The position numbers were made by a program, and so were the translations under genes. A DNA stretch of 64,000 bases from Bifidobacterium rousetti (GTDB lineage Bacteria > Actinomycetota > Actinomycetes > Actinomycetales > Bifidobacteriaceae). The DNA lies in the NCBI RefSeq assembly GCF_008698235.1, contig NZ_PEBH01000002.1, forward strand, positions 124,001-188,000, written 5' to 3'. This document shows positions 1 to 8,555 of this stretch, piece by piece. The number at the start of each line of letters is the position of its first letter. Within the stretch, counting starts at the first letter, position 1. Under the pieces are notes generated by a model. It saw only the letters and a list, made by a program, of their open reading frames with translations. It made no database searches and was not told where the DNA came from.

Positions 1-39
1 GGGTGCGTCGGATGCGGCGAACAGGTCGTTATCGGTCAT
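1..39 (-). CDS. 5' end of an unidentified protein (partial)
   Basis: An ATG at 37-39 on the minus strand opens a reading frame that runs off the left edge. Only 13 residues are visible (MTDNDLFAASDAP). A good ribosome binding site, GGTGGAGG, lies just upstream, so the start looks real. It is co-directional with the downstream end of the helicase gene, 48 bp away, and may be transcribed with it. Too little is visible to name a product. Confidence 0.55.
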   Translation of the reverse strand, partial: MTDNDLFAASDAP

Positions 40-87
40 GCCTCCACCCTACTCCACGATTCGAACAGACGTTCTATGCGCCCGCGA

Positions 88-2676
88 TCACTCGCCGTCG
101 ATCGTGCCGACGCGGTAGTCGACGAAAACGACCTCGCCGGAATCCTGCGTCGCGTCGAGGTCGACGACGCCGGTGATGGCCCAGTCGTGGTCGCCGTCGG
201 AGTCGTCGATGATCTGGCGCACCTTCCACGTGTGCTCGTCCCTCTCGTGGCGTTCGTCGAGGATGAACAGCTCGCCGGAGCGGGCCTTGGCGTCGGTGTT
301 GACGTACTCGTGCTCGTCGTAGTAGTCGTCGAGCGCGTCCTCCCATTCGTGCACGCCGTAGCCCCAGTCCTTGTCGAGCGCGCCGAGCGTGTCAGGATCG
401 TCGAGGTCCATGAGCGTGACGCGGCGGAACAGGGCGTTGCGCACGAGCACGGTGAGGCCGCGGCGGTCCTCGACCACGGCGTCCCTCGCGCCGGGCGCGG
501 CCAGCGAGACGGCCGCCTCGGAGGCGTCGAGCGAGTCGCCGCCGGCGTTCTCCCATTCGTCGACAAGGCTCGAGTCGATCGAGCGCACGAGCACGCGCAG
601 CCACGCGATGATGTCCTTGAGCTGCTCATCGCGCTTCTCCGGCGGCACGGTGCGGGCGAGCGCGCGGTACGCGTCGGACAGGTAGCGCAGGAGCGTACCC
701 TCCGAGCGGGCGATGTTATAGCGGGCGATGTAGCCGGTGAAATCGGAGGCGGTCTCGACCATGTCGCGCACGACCGACTTGGGGCTTAGCCAATAGTCGT
801 TGGCCCACGGCACGTCGTGGCGGTACTGGTCGAACGCGGCCTGGAGCATGTCCTCCAGGGGCTTGGGGTAGGTGATCTCCTGCAGGCGGTCCATACGCTC
901 GTCGTAGTCGAGGCCATCGGCCTTCATGTCGGCCATGGCCTTGTCTCGGGCGGCGCGCTCCTGGGCGCGCAGCACCTGCTTGGGGTCGTCGAGCGTTGCC
1001 TCGACCATCGAGATCACATCGAGTGCGTATGTGTCGGACTCGGGGTCGAGCAGTTCCAGCGCGGCGAGCAGGAACGGGCTGAGCGGCTGGTCGAGCGCGA
1101 AGTCGTCGGGCATGTCGAGGGTCATCACGTAGTCGTCGCCGCCGTCGCGGGTCTTGAGGATCTCGATCACGTCGGTGTCGAACAGGGTCTGGAAGATCTC
1201 GTCGGCCCGCTGGTGCAGGTGCTCCTTCTGCTCGGGGGTCTGCGCGGAGTCGTCGATGAGATCGTCGATGCGCTCGCGCGCGTCGCCGCCCTGCTCGACC
1301 TCGTTGAGCACCATCGAATGGGTGATCTTCAGGTGCGGGACGAGGGTTTCGGGCTCCATGTCGATGAGCTTGTCGAACGTGTTCTGGTTCCACGTGACAA
1401 AGCCCTCGGGGGCCTTCTTGCGCTTGACCTTCTTGAGCTTCTTCGGGTCTCCCCCGGCCTTGGCGACGGCCTTCTGGTTCTCGATCTCGTATTCGGGCGC
1501 CTCCGCGACGACGAGGCCCTCGGTGTCGAAGCCCATGCGCCCGGCGCGCCCGGCGATCTGGTGGAACTCGCGGGCCTTGAGACGGCGCATCTTGGTGCCG
1601 TCGAACTTGGTCAGGGCCGTCAGGACCACCGAGTGGATCGGCACGTTGATGCCGACGCCGAGCGTGTCGGTGCCGCAGATGACCGGCAGCAGGCCCTGCT
1701 GGGCGAGCTGTTCGACGAGCCTGCGGTAGCGCGGCAGCATGCCGGCGTGGTGGATGCCGACGCCGGTGCGCAGCAGGCGCTGGAGGATCTTGCCGAACGC
1801 GGTGGTGAACTTGACTCCCCTGATGGCCTCGGCGATGGCGGCGCGCTGCTCCTTCGAGGAGACGCCGGTGGAGGCGAGCGCCTGCGCGGTGTCGAGGGCC
1901 GCGTCCTGCGAGAAGTGGACGACGTAGATCGGGGTCTCGCCGTTCCTGAACGCGAGTTCGACGGTCTTCTCGAGCGGGTCGAGCGTGTACTCGTAGCTCA
2001 GCGGCACCGGGCGGGGCGCATCGGCGATCACGTCCACGTCGGGCGTGTCGTTGAGGTCGGCGAGCTTGTCGGCGATCGCGTCGACGTTGCCGAGCGTGGC
2101 GCTCATGAGGAGGAACTGGGTCTGCGGCAGGGTCAGCAGCGGCACCTGCCACGCCCAGCCGCGCTCCGGGTCGCCGTAGTAGTGGAACTCGTCCATCGCG
2201 ACGAGCCCGACGTCGGCGTGCTCGCCCTCGCGCAGCGCCTGGTTGGCGAGGATCTCCGCGGTGCAGCAGATGATCGGCGCGTCGGCGTTGATGTGGCTGT
2301 CGCCGGTGACCATGCCGACGTTGTCGCGGCCGAACACCTCGACGAGGTCGAAGAACTTCTCCGAGACGAGCGCCTTGATGGGGGCCGTGTAGTAGGAGCG
2401 CCGGCCGGTGCACAGGGCGGCGAAGTGCATGCCGAGGGCGACCAATGACTTGCCGGAGCCGGTGGGCGTGTTGAGGATCACATGGTCGCCGGCGAGGAGG
2501 TCCAGAATGGCCTCCTCCTGGTGCGGCCACGGCTCGATGCCCTTGACGTCAGCCACCCAGCCGAAGAATCGCTCGTAGATGTCGTCGTCGGTCAGGTTGC
2601 GTTCCCGTTCGCTGCCGTCCCACGCGGGGGCGAGCCGCCCCAGCGACCCGTATGCGTTGTCCTTCTCGTCAGTCAT
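88..2676 (-). CDS. DEAD/DEAH-box RNA helicase, Ski2-like with DUF3516 C-terminal region
   Basis: 862 residues from the ATG at 2676 (MTDEKDNAYG); an in-frame upstream extension to 2781 has Cys/Arg-rich, unconvincing sequence. The N-terminal half is a superfamily 2 helicase core: Walker A in NTPTGSGKS, the DExH-box as DEFH, motif III LMSATLGN and motif VI QIAGRAGRMG. The C-terminal half matches what I remember of the actinobacterial DUF3516 region that follows such cores. Proteins of this type are predicted ATP-dependent RNA helicases, related to Ski2/Mtr4, probably acting in RNA turnover in the cytoplasm. Length is normal for the family. No exonuclease partner lies nearby. The SD before the chosen start is weak. 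The helicase class is certain; its substrate is not shown. Confidence 0.88.
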   Translation of the reverse strand: MTDEKDNAYGSLGRLAPAWDGSERERNLTDDDIYERFFGWVADVKGIEPWPHQEEAILDLLAGDHVILNTPTGSGKSLVALGMHFAALCTGRRSYYTAPIKALVSEKFFDLVEVFGRDNVGMVTGDSHINADAPIICCTAEILANQALREGEHADVGLVAMDEFHYYGDPERGWAWQVPLLTLPQTQFLLMSATLGNVDAIADKLADLNDTPDVDVIADAPRPVPLSYEYTLDPLEKTVELAFRNGETPIYVVHFSQDAALDTAQALASTGVSSKEQRAAIAEAIRGVKFTTAFGKILQRLLRTGVGIHHAGMLPRYRRLVEQLAQQGLLPVICGTDTLGVGINVPIHSVVLTALTKFDGTKMRRLKAREFHQIAGRAGRMGFDTEGLVVAEAPEYEIENQKAVAKAGGDPKKLKKVKRKKAPEGFVTWNQNTFDKLIDMEPETLVPHLKITHSMVLNEVEQGGDARERIDDLIDDSAQTPEQKEHLHQRADEIFQTLFDTDVIEILKTRDGGDDYVMTLDMPDDFALDQPLSPFLLAALELLDPESDTYALDVISMVEATLDDPKQVLRAQERAARDKAMADMKADGLDYDERMDRLQEITYPKPLEDMLQAAFDQYRHDVPWANDYWLSPKSVVRDMVETASDFTGYIARYNIARSEGTLLRYLSDAYRALARTVPPEKRDEQLKDIIAWLRVLVRSIDSSLVDEWENAGGDSLDASEAAVSLAAPGARDAVVEDRRGLTVLVRNALFRRVTLMDLDDPDTLGALDKDWGYGVHEWEDALDDYYDEHEYVNTDAKARSGELFILDERHERDEHTWKVRQIIDDSDGDHDWAITGVVDLDATQDSGEVVFVDYRVGTIDGE

Positions 2677-2896
2677 GGTTTCCCAGTCTAGTGCCCATTG
2701 GCGTCCGTCGACATGTCCGACTCCGACGGGTTTCGCGCACGGTCGCGTACATAGGTGCTTCGTCCACATCCCTCGCACCACTGGACAAGCAATCCGTCAC
2801 CTCCCCATGCTGACCATGGACGTTCGCAACGGCGTCTGACGGACACGGTAAGGAGGCATGATGATTCCACGACGATCGATCGCACACACCCGGATC

Positions 2897-2925
2897 TTGA
2901 ATTTCGTGCACGAAATAGGTAGACT
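2897..2925 (+). promoter_or_regulatory. Promoter with palindromic operator for the toxin-antitoxin-like pair
   Basis: A -35-like TTGAAT (2897-2902) and a -10-like TAGACT (2920-2925) are separated by 17 bp. The spacer contains a perfect 12-bp palindrome, TTCGTGCACGAA (2903-2914). A second half-copy, GTGCACGAAA, follows at 2929-2938 and overlaps the putative GTG start. This layout is typical of an autoregulated toxin-antitoxin operon whose ribbon-helix-helix product binds its own promoter. Binding by that product is inferred. Confidence 0.5.
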
Positions 2926-2928
2926 TAT

Positions 2929-3129
2929 GTGCACGAAAAGGGCGCGGGCATTGGAACGCGCCGCCCGTATGACATCACGATCCTGGACCGAGTCACCGCA
3001 CGGCACCCCCAGTTCAGTGCTGACGACCTGCGTTCGGCATGGGCCCACGCATGGAAGTACATGACACGGCTGGGCACCGATCCACCACAGACCATGGCCA
3101 TCGGCTACGACCCGAAAGGACGGAGATGA
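2929..3129 (+). CDS. Small toxin-like protein, possibly C-terminally truncated
   Basis: 66 residues from a GTG at 2929, four bases upstream of a ribbon-helix-helix gene. The central part (YDITILDRVTARHP, then SADDLRSAWAHAW) and the end (MAIGYDPKGRR) resemble small proteins encoded before ribbon-helix-helix antitoxins. As I remember those, the chain continues past the GYDPKGR motif for perhaps 25-35 residues, whereas here it stops two residues later, so the gene may be clipped. The start is uncertain: the GTG lies only 3 nt beyond the -10-like box, and there is no ribosome binding site. Family membership was not checked by a search. Confidence 0.5.
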   Translation: MHEKGAGIGTRRPYDITILDRVTARHPQFSADDLRSAWAHAWKYMTRLGTDPPQTMAIGYDPKGRR

Positions 3130-3133
3130 CATC

Positions 3134-3433
3134 ATGAACCAAATCACCACGGCGGACGGCACTGTCGTCACGGAAGCGATGCTCGATCAGTGGGCCGATG
3201 ACGCCGAACAAGGCGTCTACCACGGCACCCCCGGGAAGGTCATCACCCGCCGGCGTTTCGGCAGACCGCGCACCTATGCCGAACCCATGGGCACAGTGAC
3301 ACTCCGCGTCACCGCCGACACGCTTCACGAGGCCGAGCAGCTGGCGAACCACGACAACGTGAGTCGCGCCACGATGCTGCGCGAGCTGCTGGATCTCGGA
3401 CTCAGGGAGAAACTGCGTCGCATGGCCGCATGA
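3134..3433 (+). CDS. Ribbon-helix-helix (CopG/MetJ-type) antitoxin-like DNA-binding protein
   Basis: 99 residues with a strong ribosome binding site (AAAGGACGGAG) before the ATG. The N-terminal half carries VTEAMLDQWADDAEQG and a Gly/Arg-rich linker. The C-terminal half, about residues 53-95, has the ribbon-helix-helix pattern: a short strand (TVTLRV), then two helices with SRATMLRELLDLGL. The gene begins 4 nt after the stop of the preceding small gene, so the two are co-translated, as in type II toxin-antitoxin modules. It likely neutralises the upstream product and represses the palindromic promoter at 2897-2925. The fold assignment is good; the toxin-antitoxin role is inferred from context. 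Confidence 0.72.
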   Translation: MNQITTADGTVVTEAMLDQWADDAEQGVYHGTPGKVITRRRFGRPRTYAEPMGTVTLRVTADTLHEAEQLANHDNVSRATMLRELLDLGLREKLRRMAA

Positions 3434-3452
3434 CAGCCGCAATAGCATATCG

Positions 3453-4481
3453 TCAATCATCGGCCGCGAGCCTGCGCCTCGCCTCGACCGGGTCGACGTT
3501 GGACGCGAGCGGGGGCCAGGTCATGTTCATGTTCTTGAGGGTGGTGCGCAACAGCTCGGAGACGACGGCACGCGAGTACCAGCGGTTGTCGGCCGGCACC
3601 AGATACCACGGCGCGGCCGTCGTGCTGGTCCTCTCGAACACCTCCTGCCATGCGGCCATGTAGTCGTCCCAGCGGTCACGGGCGTCAAGGTCGGAGGCGT
3701 CGAACTTCCAGCGTTTGGTCGGGTCGTCGAGCCGCCCGAGGAAGTGGCGGCGCTGCTCCTCACGCCCGACGACGAGGAAGATCTTGACGACCGCGCATCC
3801 GTCGGCGACGAGGCTGCGCTCGAACTCGTTGACGAGGTCGTAGCGGGCCCGCCACACGTCCTCGGGAAGCGTGCCGTACACATGCGGCATGACGATGTCC
3901 TCGTAGTGGGATCGGTCGAACACGCCGATCCACCCCGGATCGGGCAGTTCGCGCTCGACCCTCCACAGGAACCCGTGGCTCGCCTCCTCATCGGTGGGTT
4001 TGCCGAAACCATGGTAGTGGATGCCCATCGGGTCGCCCTGACGGAAGACGTGACGCACGATCCCGCCCTTGCCGGAGGCGTCCATGCCCTGCAGCACGAT
4101 GAGCAGCCGCCGGTTCGACCCCTTGACGCCGTTGGCGTACAGCAGCCGCTGGTAGCGGGCGATCTCCGACGAACTCAGCGAAATGAACCGTTCGGCGTCG
4201 TACCTGTCGCCGTCGAAACCGGGGGTCGCACCGGACTGCGCGTCGGCCGTCTCGGCGAGATCGACGCCGGGATGGAACATGAGCCGCTGCGCCGGCGGCA
4301 TCGACCATACAGCGCTCAGCAATTCGCTCGATTTCGCCGCGTTGGCGAGCCGTTCGGCGACGGTCGCGCTCTCCTCGATCAGCCCGATGCGCTCCTCGGC
4401 GAGATCCATCACCCGGTCGATGCGCCGTTTGGCAGTCTTGTCGGCCTTGACTCCCCTGTTATCCTTGTCATCCTTGCCCAT
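3453..4481 (-). CDS. Polyphosphate kinase 2 (PPK2) family protein
   Basis: 342 residues. The C-terminal two thirds form a P-loop kinase domain of the PPK2 family: Walker A GMDASGKGG, followed by HVFRQGDPMGIHYHGF, the Walker B/lid region FDRSHYEDIV, and WKFDASDLDARDRWDDY, all hallmark PPK2 segments. PPK2 enzymes transfer phosphate between polyphosphate and nucleotides. Subclass (NDP- or NMP-phosphorylating) cannot be told by eye. The first ~100 residues are a charged helical extension, common in one-domain PPK2 proteins. It converges on the ribbon-helix-helix gene, with 19 bp between stop codons. Start at 4481 is the only ATG giving the full N-terminus; a GGGG stretch upstream is a weak ribosome binding site. 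Confidence 0.88.
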   Translation of the reverse strand: MGKDDKDNRGVKADKTAKRRIDRVMDLAEERIGLIEESATVAERLANAAKSSELLSAVWSMPPAQRLMFHPGVDLAETADAQSGATPGFDGDRYDAERFISLSSSEIARYQRLLYANGVKGSNRRLLIVLQGMDASGKGGIVRHVFRQGDPMGIHYHGFGKPTDEEASHGFLWRVERELPDPGWIGVFDRSHYEDIVMPHVYGTLPEDVWRARYDLVNEFERSLVADGCAVVKIFLVVGREEQRRHFLGRLDDPTKRWKFDASDLDARDRWDDYMAAWQEVFERTSTTAAPWYLVPADNRWYSRAVVSELLRTTLKNMNMTWPPLASNVDPVEARRRLAADD

Positions 4482-4666
4482 GCCCCGATTCTACGCCCAG
4501 AGAACAGGGTCGCGCGCAAGCACACACGTAGGGCGACGATATTCGCATCGTTGCTTCGTGCACCATGCATGACCAATGTGATCATCAGGTACATACACGA
4601 CCCACCCACAGTGATACGATTGATCGTGAACGAAAATGATCACGCGTGACATTATGCAAGGATGAG

Positions 4667-5311
4667 ATGATCACTGTCGGTATCGTGGATAACGACCCGT
4701 ATGCGGTGTCCGTGCTCTCGAAACTGCTCAGGGAGTCCGGCATGGATGCCCAATGGGGAACCACCTCCGCCTCGGCGGCCCTTCGCCGTTGCCTGTTTGA
4801 ATCGGCAACACCGCAGGTGCTTGTTTCCGACGTGCAGATGGACGACATGAACGGCATGGAGCTTTGCCATCAGATCCGTCAGCGCAAAGCCACGCCGGGC
4901 ATCGTCATGATCACCGCGTATCCGCCGAAACGTTATCTCGAACAGGCGGTCAGAGCCGGTGCACAGGGGCTCTATCTCAAAACGGATGTGGCCGGCATCC
5001 GTACAGGGGTCCGAGCGGCGGCAACGGGAGACACCGCACAATCCGATTCGGGCTTCTTGAACTGCGTCGAGGCACGCAACGCCCTCCTGCGAAATGTCTC
5101 ATCGAAGAGCGAGCTTTCCGAACGCGAATGTACGGTGATCGCCATGTACGCCGACGGCTTCACCACCGACGACATCATGCGACAGTTGTTCGTGAGCAAA
5201 GGCACCGTAGCCACCTACGAGAAATGCGCCTGCGCCAAACTGGGCGCCGCAACCCGCGCACAGGCCGTCGCAAAGTACGTCCGCCTACTGACAACGGGAA
5301 TGACATGCTAA
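4667..5311 (+). CDS. LuxR/NarL-type two-component response regulator
   Basis: 214 residues from the ATG at 4667, preceded by AAGGATG. The receiver domain (residues ~1-120) has the acidic pair near ND at 9-10, the phospho-acceptor Asp55 in VLVSDVQMDD, the switch Thr in MITAYPP, and Lys in LKTDVAG. The C-terminal domain (~150-210) is a LuxR-type helix-turn-helix: LSERECTVIAMYADGFT followed by KGTVATYEKCACAKLG. The stop overlaps the start of the kinase gene by 7 bp, so the pair is translationally coupled. ATGATCAC occurs at 4636-4643 and again at 4667-4674, 31 bp apart, and could be part of a control region. Base composition is normal for the window, unlike its partner. Confidence 0.85.
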   Translation: MITVGIVDNDPYAVSVLSKLLRESGMDAQWGTTSASAALRRCLFESATPQVLVSDVQMDDMNGMELCHQIRQRKATPGIVMITAYPPKRYLEQAVRAGAQGLYLKTDVAGIRTGVRAAATGDTAQSDSGFLNCVEARNALLRNVSSKSELSERECTVIAMYADGFTTDDIMRQLFVSKGTVATYEKCACAKLGAATRAQAVAKYVRLLTTGMTC

Positions 5312-6420
5312 GCCGATTGCAGCAACAATTCTTGCATCTTATCAAATTACTATCGCGCCATTGGATGGTATCCATATCCTTGGCCACCGCCATCTTCTGT
5401 GCAACCGAAATGATCTTCTACGGCATCAATGGATGGCTAGATTCATTAATGCTAGCTTGGGGCACTGCACAAATAATCACTACACTGATAATGTCAAGAT
5501 GGCATAAAACAGGTGCATGGTCCACTGGAATCATTTGGTCAGCCGGCATGCTATCACCTCAACCGGTCCTGAATTCAGGACTACTTGCCACACTCTGCGC
5601 ATTAGCAATATTGTCATACTATTATATTACTCAAGGTATACTACTCTGTATAATCAATACAATAACGTTAACAATTTATATTTCAACAAGCAAAACGCTT
5701 CCATGGTCGACTCTCTTCAATTTTCTTTCATTATACATATCAGCCATATTACTAGGTTTAGTAATCCATTGGCACACAGAAATAATAGAAAATCGAATAC
5801 ATAGACAGCAAGAACAAGAAAATAATTATATAGCAGCAAAAATACACAATGAGATCGCAAACGGAATAACTACAGCAATTCTTCAGCTACAAACACAAAC
5901 ACAAACAACAACGACCATTACCAACGAACTGGAATCAACACTTAAGAAAGTACATAACGTTATTCATCTATTGGAGAATACACAGACATCAATAGGTAAT
6001 AGCGAGATCAGCACACCAACACTAGATATAGTCAGCATACAAATAAATACGATATGCAAAAAACAGGAAATGATGCTACATTCATTAGGAATTAAAGGCA
6101 TAACAATATTGCAAACAAATAATGTCACAATGGACAGAGAAAGAGCATCAATATTATATCAGCTACTTCAAGAGATATACATCAATATAGGGAAGTACGC
6201 AGAACACGATCATGGATACGTCATTTCAATTCTACACAATACGAAATCAGTAAGAATAACAGTAAACAATACTCTAAAAAAAGATATCGGAAATCTATCA
6301 GGCAAATTTGGCTTGAGACAATTGCAATATGCGATAACAGAGCTCGGAGGCTCTTTGAAATACGGAATAAAAGACAACTCCAATGAGTGGCATTTAGCAG
6401 CAACCATACCTTGCTGCTAA
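5305..6420 (+). CDS. AT-rich membrane sensor histidine kinase, partner of the preceding regulator
   Basis: 371 residues starting inside the regulator's last codons (7-bp overlap). About five hydrophobic segments fill residues 20-155, then a cytoplasmic region. His181 in AAKIHNEIANGI fits the HisKA_3 H-box of NarL-type kinases, with Asn in place of the usual Asp after His. The ATPase domain is recognisable by LLQEIYINIGKYAE (N-box) and FGLRQLQYAITELGGSL, but the D-x-G-x-G box is replaced by VNNTLKKD, so nucleotide binding may be altered. The gene is far richer in A+T than its neighbours, roughly one third G+C over long stretches, and full of ATA and AGA codons. This suggests foreign origin or a different mutational history. 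The input signal is unknown. Confidence 0.8.
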   Translation: MLSRLQQQFLHLIKLLSRHWMVSISLATAIFCATEMIFYGINGWLDSLMLAWGTAQIITTLIMSRWHKTGAWSTGIIWSAGMLSPQPVLNSGLLATLCALAILSYYYITQGILLCIINTITLTIYISTSKTLPWSTLFNFLSLYISAILLGLVIHWHTEIIENRIHRQQEQENNYIAAKIHNEIANGITTAILQLQTQTQTTTTITNELESTLKKVHNVIHLLENTQTSIGNSEISTPTLDIVSIQINTICKKQEMMLHSLGIKGITILQTNNVTMDRERASILYQLLQEIYINIGKYAEHDHGYVISILHNTKSVRITVNNTLKKDIGNLSGKFGLRQLQYAITELGGSLKYGIKDNSNEWHLAATIPCC

Positions 6421-6424
6421 AATT

Positions 6425-6763
6425 TCATAACTCACCGACGCATCTCTTGCGCAACAAGCCATATGCTTCAGCGAATGACCTGGGACGGATCGAGAACGCC
6501 ACACCGGTGAGGATGACTCCCACCAGCATCACAAGGTTGGAGCCGAACCCGTACGGCAGACCCATTATCCCGTTCACCCACTGCTTGGCGAGCAACGCGA
6601 CGAGAAACACTGCCACACCCACTATCAGGAAACAGACCTTCAGCACGAAACGCAGCATCGGATTGCGAATCGAATCCTCTTCCTCCTCGCGGTAATGAGA
6701 CCTTATGACCTTGATCGGTTCCTCTTCACCGTCAGCCGTCCGCATACCATCTCGCCTGTCCAT
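6425..6763 (-). CDS. Small two-helix membrane protein of unknown function
   Basis: 112 residues from the ATG at 6763, chosen because AAAGGAG sits 6 nt upstream. Residues ~1-40 are charged and cytosolic (Asp/Arg/Glu rich, with EEEEDS). Two transmembrane segments follow: FVLKVCFLIVGVAVFLVALL, and a second around SNLVMLVGVILTGVAFSI. I do not recognise the family. It converges on the AT-rich kinase gene, whose stop lies only 4 bp away, but has normal G+C, so the composition boundary falls exactly between the two. Confidence 0.62.
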   Translation of the reverse strand: MDRRDGMRTADGEEEPIKVIRSHYREEEEDSIRNPMLRFVLKVCFLIVGVAVFLVALLAKQWVNGIMGLPYGFGSNLVMLVGVILTGVAFSIRPRSFAEAYGLLRKRCVGEL

Positions 6764-6878
6764 GTCGACTCCTTTCATCGGAGGCGGAAGCACCGTCACT
6801 CCCGATATCGGCGATGATACGGCACGCATCCGCAGCCACCAAGAATGCTGTCCTTCTGGGAAGGACAGCATTCCATCA

Positions 6879-8462
6879 TCATCCCTCGCGCCGGCCGCGC
6901 AGGTTCATCGCATATCCGGCGATGACGGCGGCGACGGTGCCGATCGCTACGGCGATCAGGGCGCGGCGACGCACGTCGGCGAGCGCAAGGCCCGGGCCGG
7001 ACGGCTTGAGCGCGTTCTCGCCGGCGGCCGCGTCGGATGCGGGGTGGCCTCCCCTGTCGGCGTACTGCGCGTTAATGACGCTCGGTCCATCGATCGCACC
7101 CGACGCGGACTCGGCGGTTTCGACCTTGACGACGTCGCCGTTCTCGTCGAGCGTGACGCGGGCGCACAGGGCCTTGGCCCAGTTGATGCGCTGCCAGCCG
7201 TCGCTCGACTGCCACAGGGGGTATCCCGAGTCGAGCGCCGTGGCCTTCAGGATCGCGTTCCTCTGGTCGGCATGCAGTTCGGGGTATGCGAGTCGCAGCA
7301 CGTCGGCGGCCCCGCGCGGGGCGGTGAACGCCTTGCCGGCCTCGCTCTTGTCCTGCGGGAAGCCGTAGGTCATGCGCGCCGTGTAGACGCGTACGGCGGA
7401 CGCCTGATCCTTGACCGGCTCGGTGGCCACTGGGTCGAGGAAGTCGTTCGTGTATCCCCCGGTCGAGGTGGCCTTGAGGTTCGCGATGCATTCGGCCAGA
7501 GTGGAACCATGTCCATCCGCCTTGCAACGTTCGGTCAGATATCCGCGCAGCTGGTTCGCGGCCGGCACGACGGCGTCGGAGAAGTCGTTGTGCCAGTACT
7601 GGCCGTTCTGCGCCGATCCGCCGATGCGCCCGCCCATGATGTCGAGCGGGTAGTGGACGCCGAGCACGATGCGGTTGTTGCCCGCCTCGGAGGTGCGCGC
7701 CATGATCTGCGGCGCGAGCTCGGGGATCATGCCGGCGAGCGCCACGCCCCACGAGTAGGCGGAGGTGGTGTGCCCGGACGGGTAGGAGCTGTTCTTCTGC
7801 AGGTTCGAGTAGCCGGGGATGTGCTCGAGCCACGAGGGCGATTCCTTGATGTCGAGGGTCGCGGGGAGCCCTGCGAGGTCGTTGGTGCCGTCGTAGGTGC
7901 TCACGGAGCGGTCGAGGTAGGGTCTGGGGTGCATGGCGGCGCGTTTCGACTGGTAGGTGGAGGCGACGTTGAACTTGAACAGGTTGACGACCAGCCCCAG
8001 CTTGTGCTGGTTGATGCCTTCGCTCATGTATCGACCGAGGACCGGCCCGAGCGCGTCGGGCATCGTCTCGCGCGGGTACAGGTCGGAGTCGATGAGGGCG
8101 CGTTTGCGCTGCGGGGTGAGCCCGTTCTCGTCGGCGTTCTCGGCGCCGAGATGGTTGATCTCAACGGCGAGGTCCTCGTCGCGTTTCATCGTGGCAACGT
8201 CGAGCACCTTGCCGCCGTTCGCCTTGTCCTTCGGGGCCTGCCAGTAGTCCTTCTCGTAGTCGGACAGCAACGCGACCCAGTCGGGGTTGGGCAGCTGGTC
8301 AGCGTGCGCGGCGGGCAACGGCACGGCGAGGGAGGCGAGCGTGAGCGGTGTGATCGTCAGGACGATGCACAGCGCGGCGATCACGCGGGAGGATACGGCA
8401 ACGGCGGATAGGCTGGGGAACTTCACGTTCCCTAACCTATCCGCCGTTTCGCTACGTAGCAC
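6879..8462 (-). CDS. Secreted PAP2-family acid phosphatase with C-terminal membrane anchor
   Basis: 527 residues from GTG 8462; a second GTG at 8426 would give a shorter, equally good signal peptide ending near PAAHA. The PAP2 signature is complete: K-x6-RP as KRAAMHPRP, then YPSGHTTSA, then NRIVLGVHYPLD. Such class A-type phosphatases hydrolyse phosphomonoesters outside the cell. The ~200 residues after the catalytic core are not recognised. The C-terminus ends in a hydrophobic helix (ALIAVAIGTVAAVIAGYAM) and RGRREG, which would anchor the enzyme to the membrane. A 22-bp-arm imperfect palindrome covers the start region and puts the 8426 GTG in its loop. The gene lies downstream of gluD in the same direction. 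Confidence 0.85.
   Translation of the reverse strand: MLRSETADRLGNVKFPSLSAVAVSSRVIAALCIVLTITPLTLASLAVPLPAAHADQLPNPDWVALLSDYEKDYWQAPKDKANGGKVLDVATMKRDEDLAVEINHLGAENADENGLTPQRKRALIDSDLYPRETMPDALGPVLGRYMSEGINQHKLGLVVNLFKFNVASTYQSKRAAMHPRPYLDRSVSTYDGTNDLAGLPATLDIKESPSWLEHIPGYSNLQKNSSYPSGHTTSAYSWGVALAGMIPELAPQIMARTSEAGNNRIVLGVHYPLDIMGGRIGGSAQNGQYWHNDFSDAVVPAANQLRGYLTERCKADGHGSTLAECIANLKATSTGGYTNDFLDPVATEPVKDQASAVRVYTARMTYGFPQDKSEAGKAFTAPRGAADVLRLAYPELHADQRNAILKATALDSGYPLWQSSDGWQRINWAKALCARVTLDENGDVVKVETAESASGAIDGPSVINAQYADRGGHPASDAAAGENALKPSGPGLALADVRRRALIAVAIGTVAAVIAGYAMNLRGRREG
8400..8448. repeat. Long imperfect palindrome over the start of the PAP2 phosphatase gene
   Basis: Arms 8400-8421 and 8427-8448 pair over 22 bp with only two mismatches. 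The 5-base loop TTCAC reads GTGAA on the minus strand, which contains the GTG codon at 8426-8424 of the phosphatase. The AGGG that would serve that start is inside the stem. It could sequester the start site in mRNA, terminate upstream gluD transcripts, or be a protein-binding palindrome. The sequence alone does not decide. Confidence 0.75.
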
Positions 8463-8555
8463 GAGTCCCGATGGAACTCTGGGTGAACTCTTCGTGCCGG
8501 GTTAGCGGCGTCCGAGCGTCACCGCAGGTTCATCGCGGCAGCCGCCGAACCGGCC

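Noticed and set aside
716..2530. 604-residue minus-strand frame inside the helicase gene
   Set aside because: Arg/Ala/Pro/His-rich composition typical of a shadow frame in high-G+C DNA, no ribosome binding site, and full overlap with a clear helicase.
2858..3064. Open reading frame with a strong AAGGAGGCATGATG start before the toxin-antitoxin-like pair
   Set aside because: Its 68 residues are Arg/Ser/Thr-rich and mostly out of frame with the better-supported genes it overlaps; the SD may be a relic.
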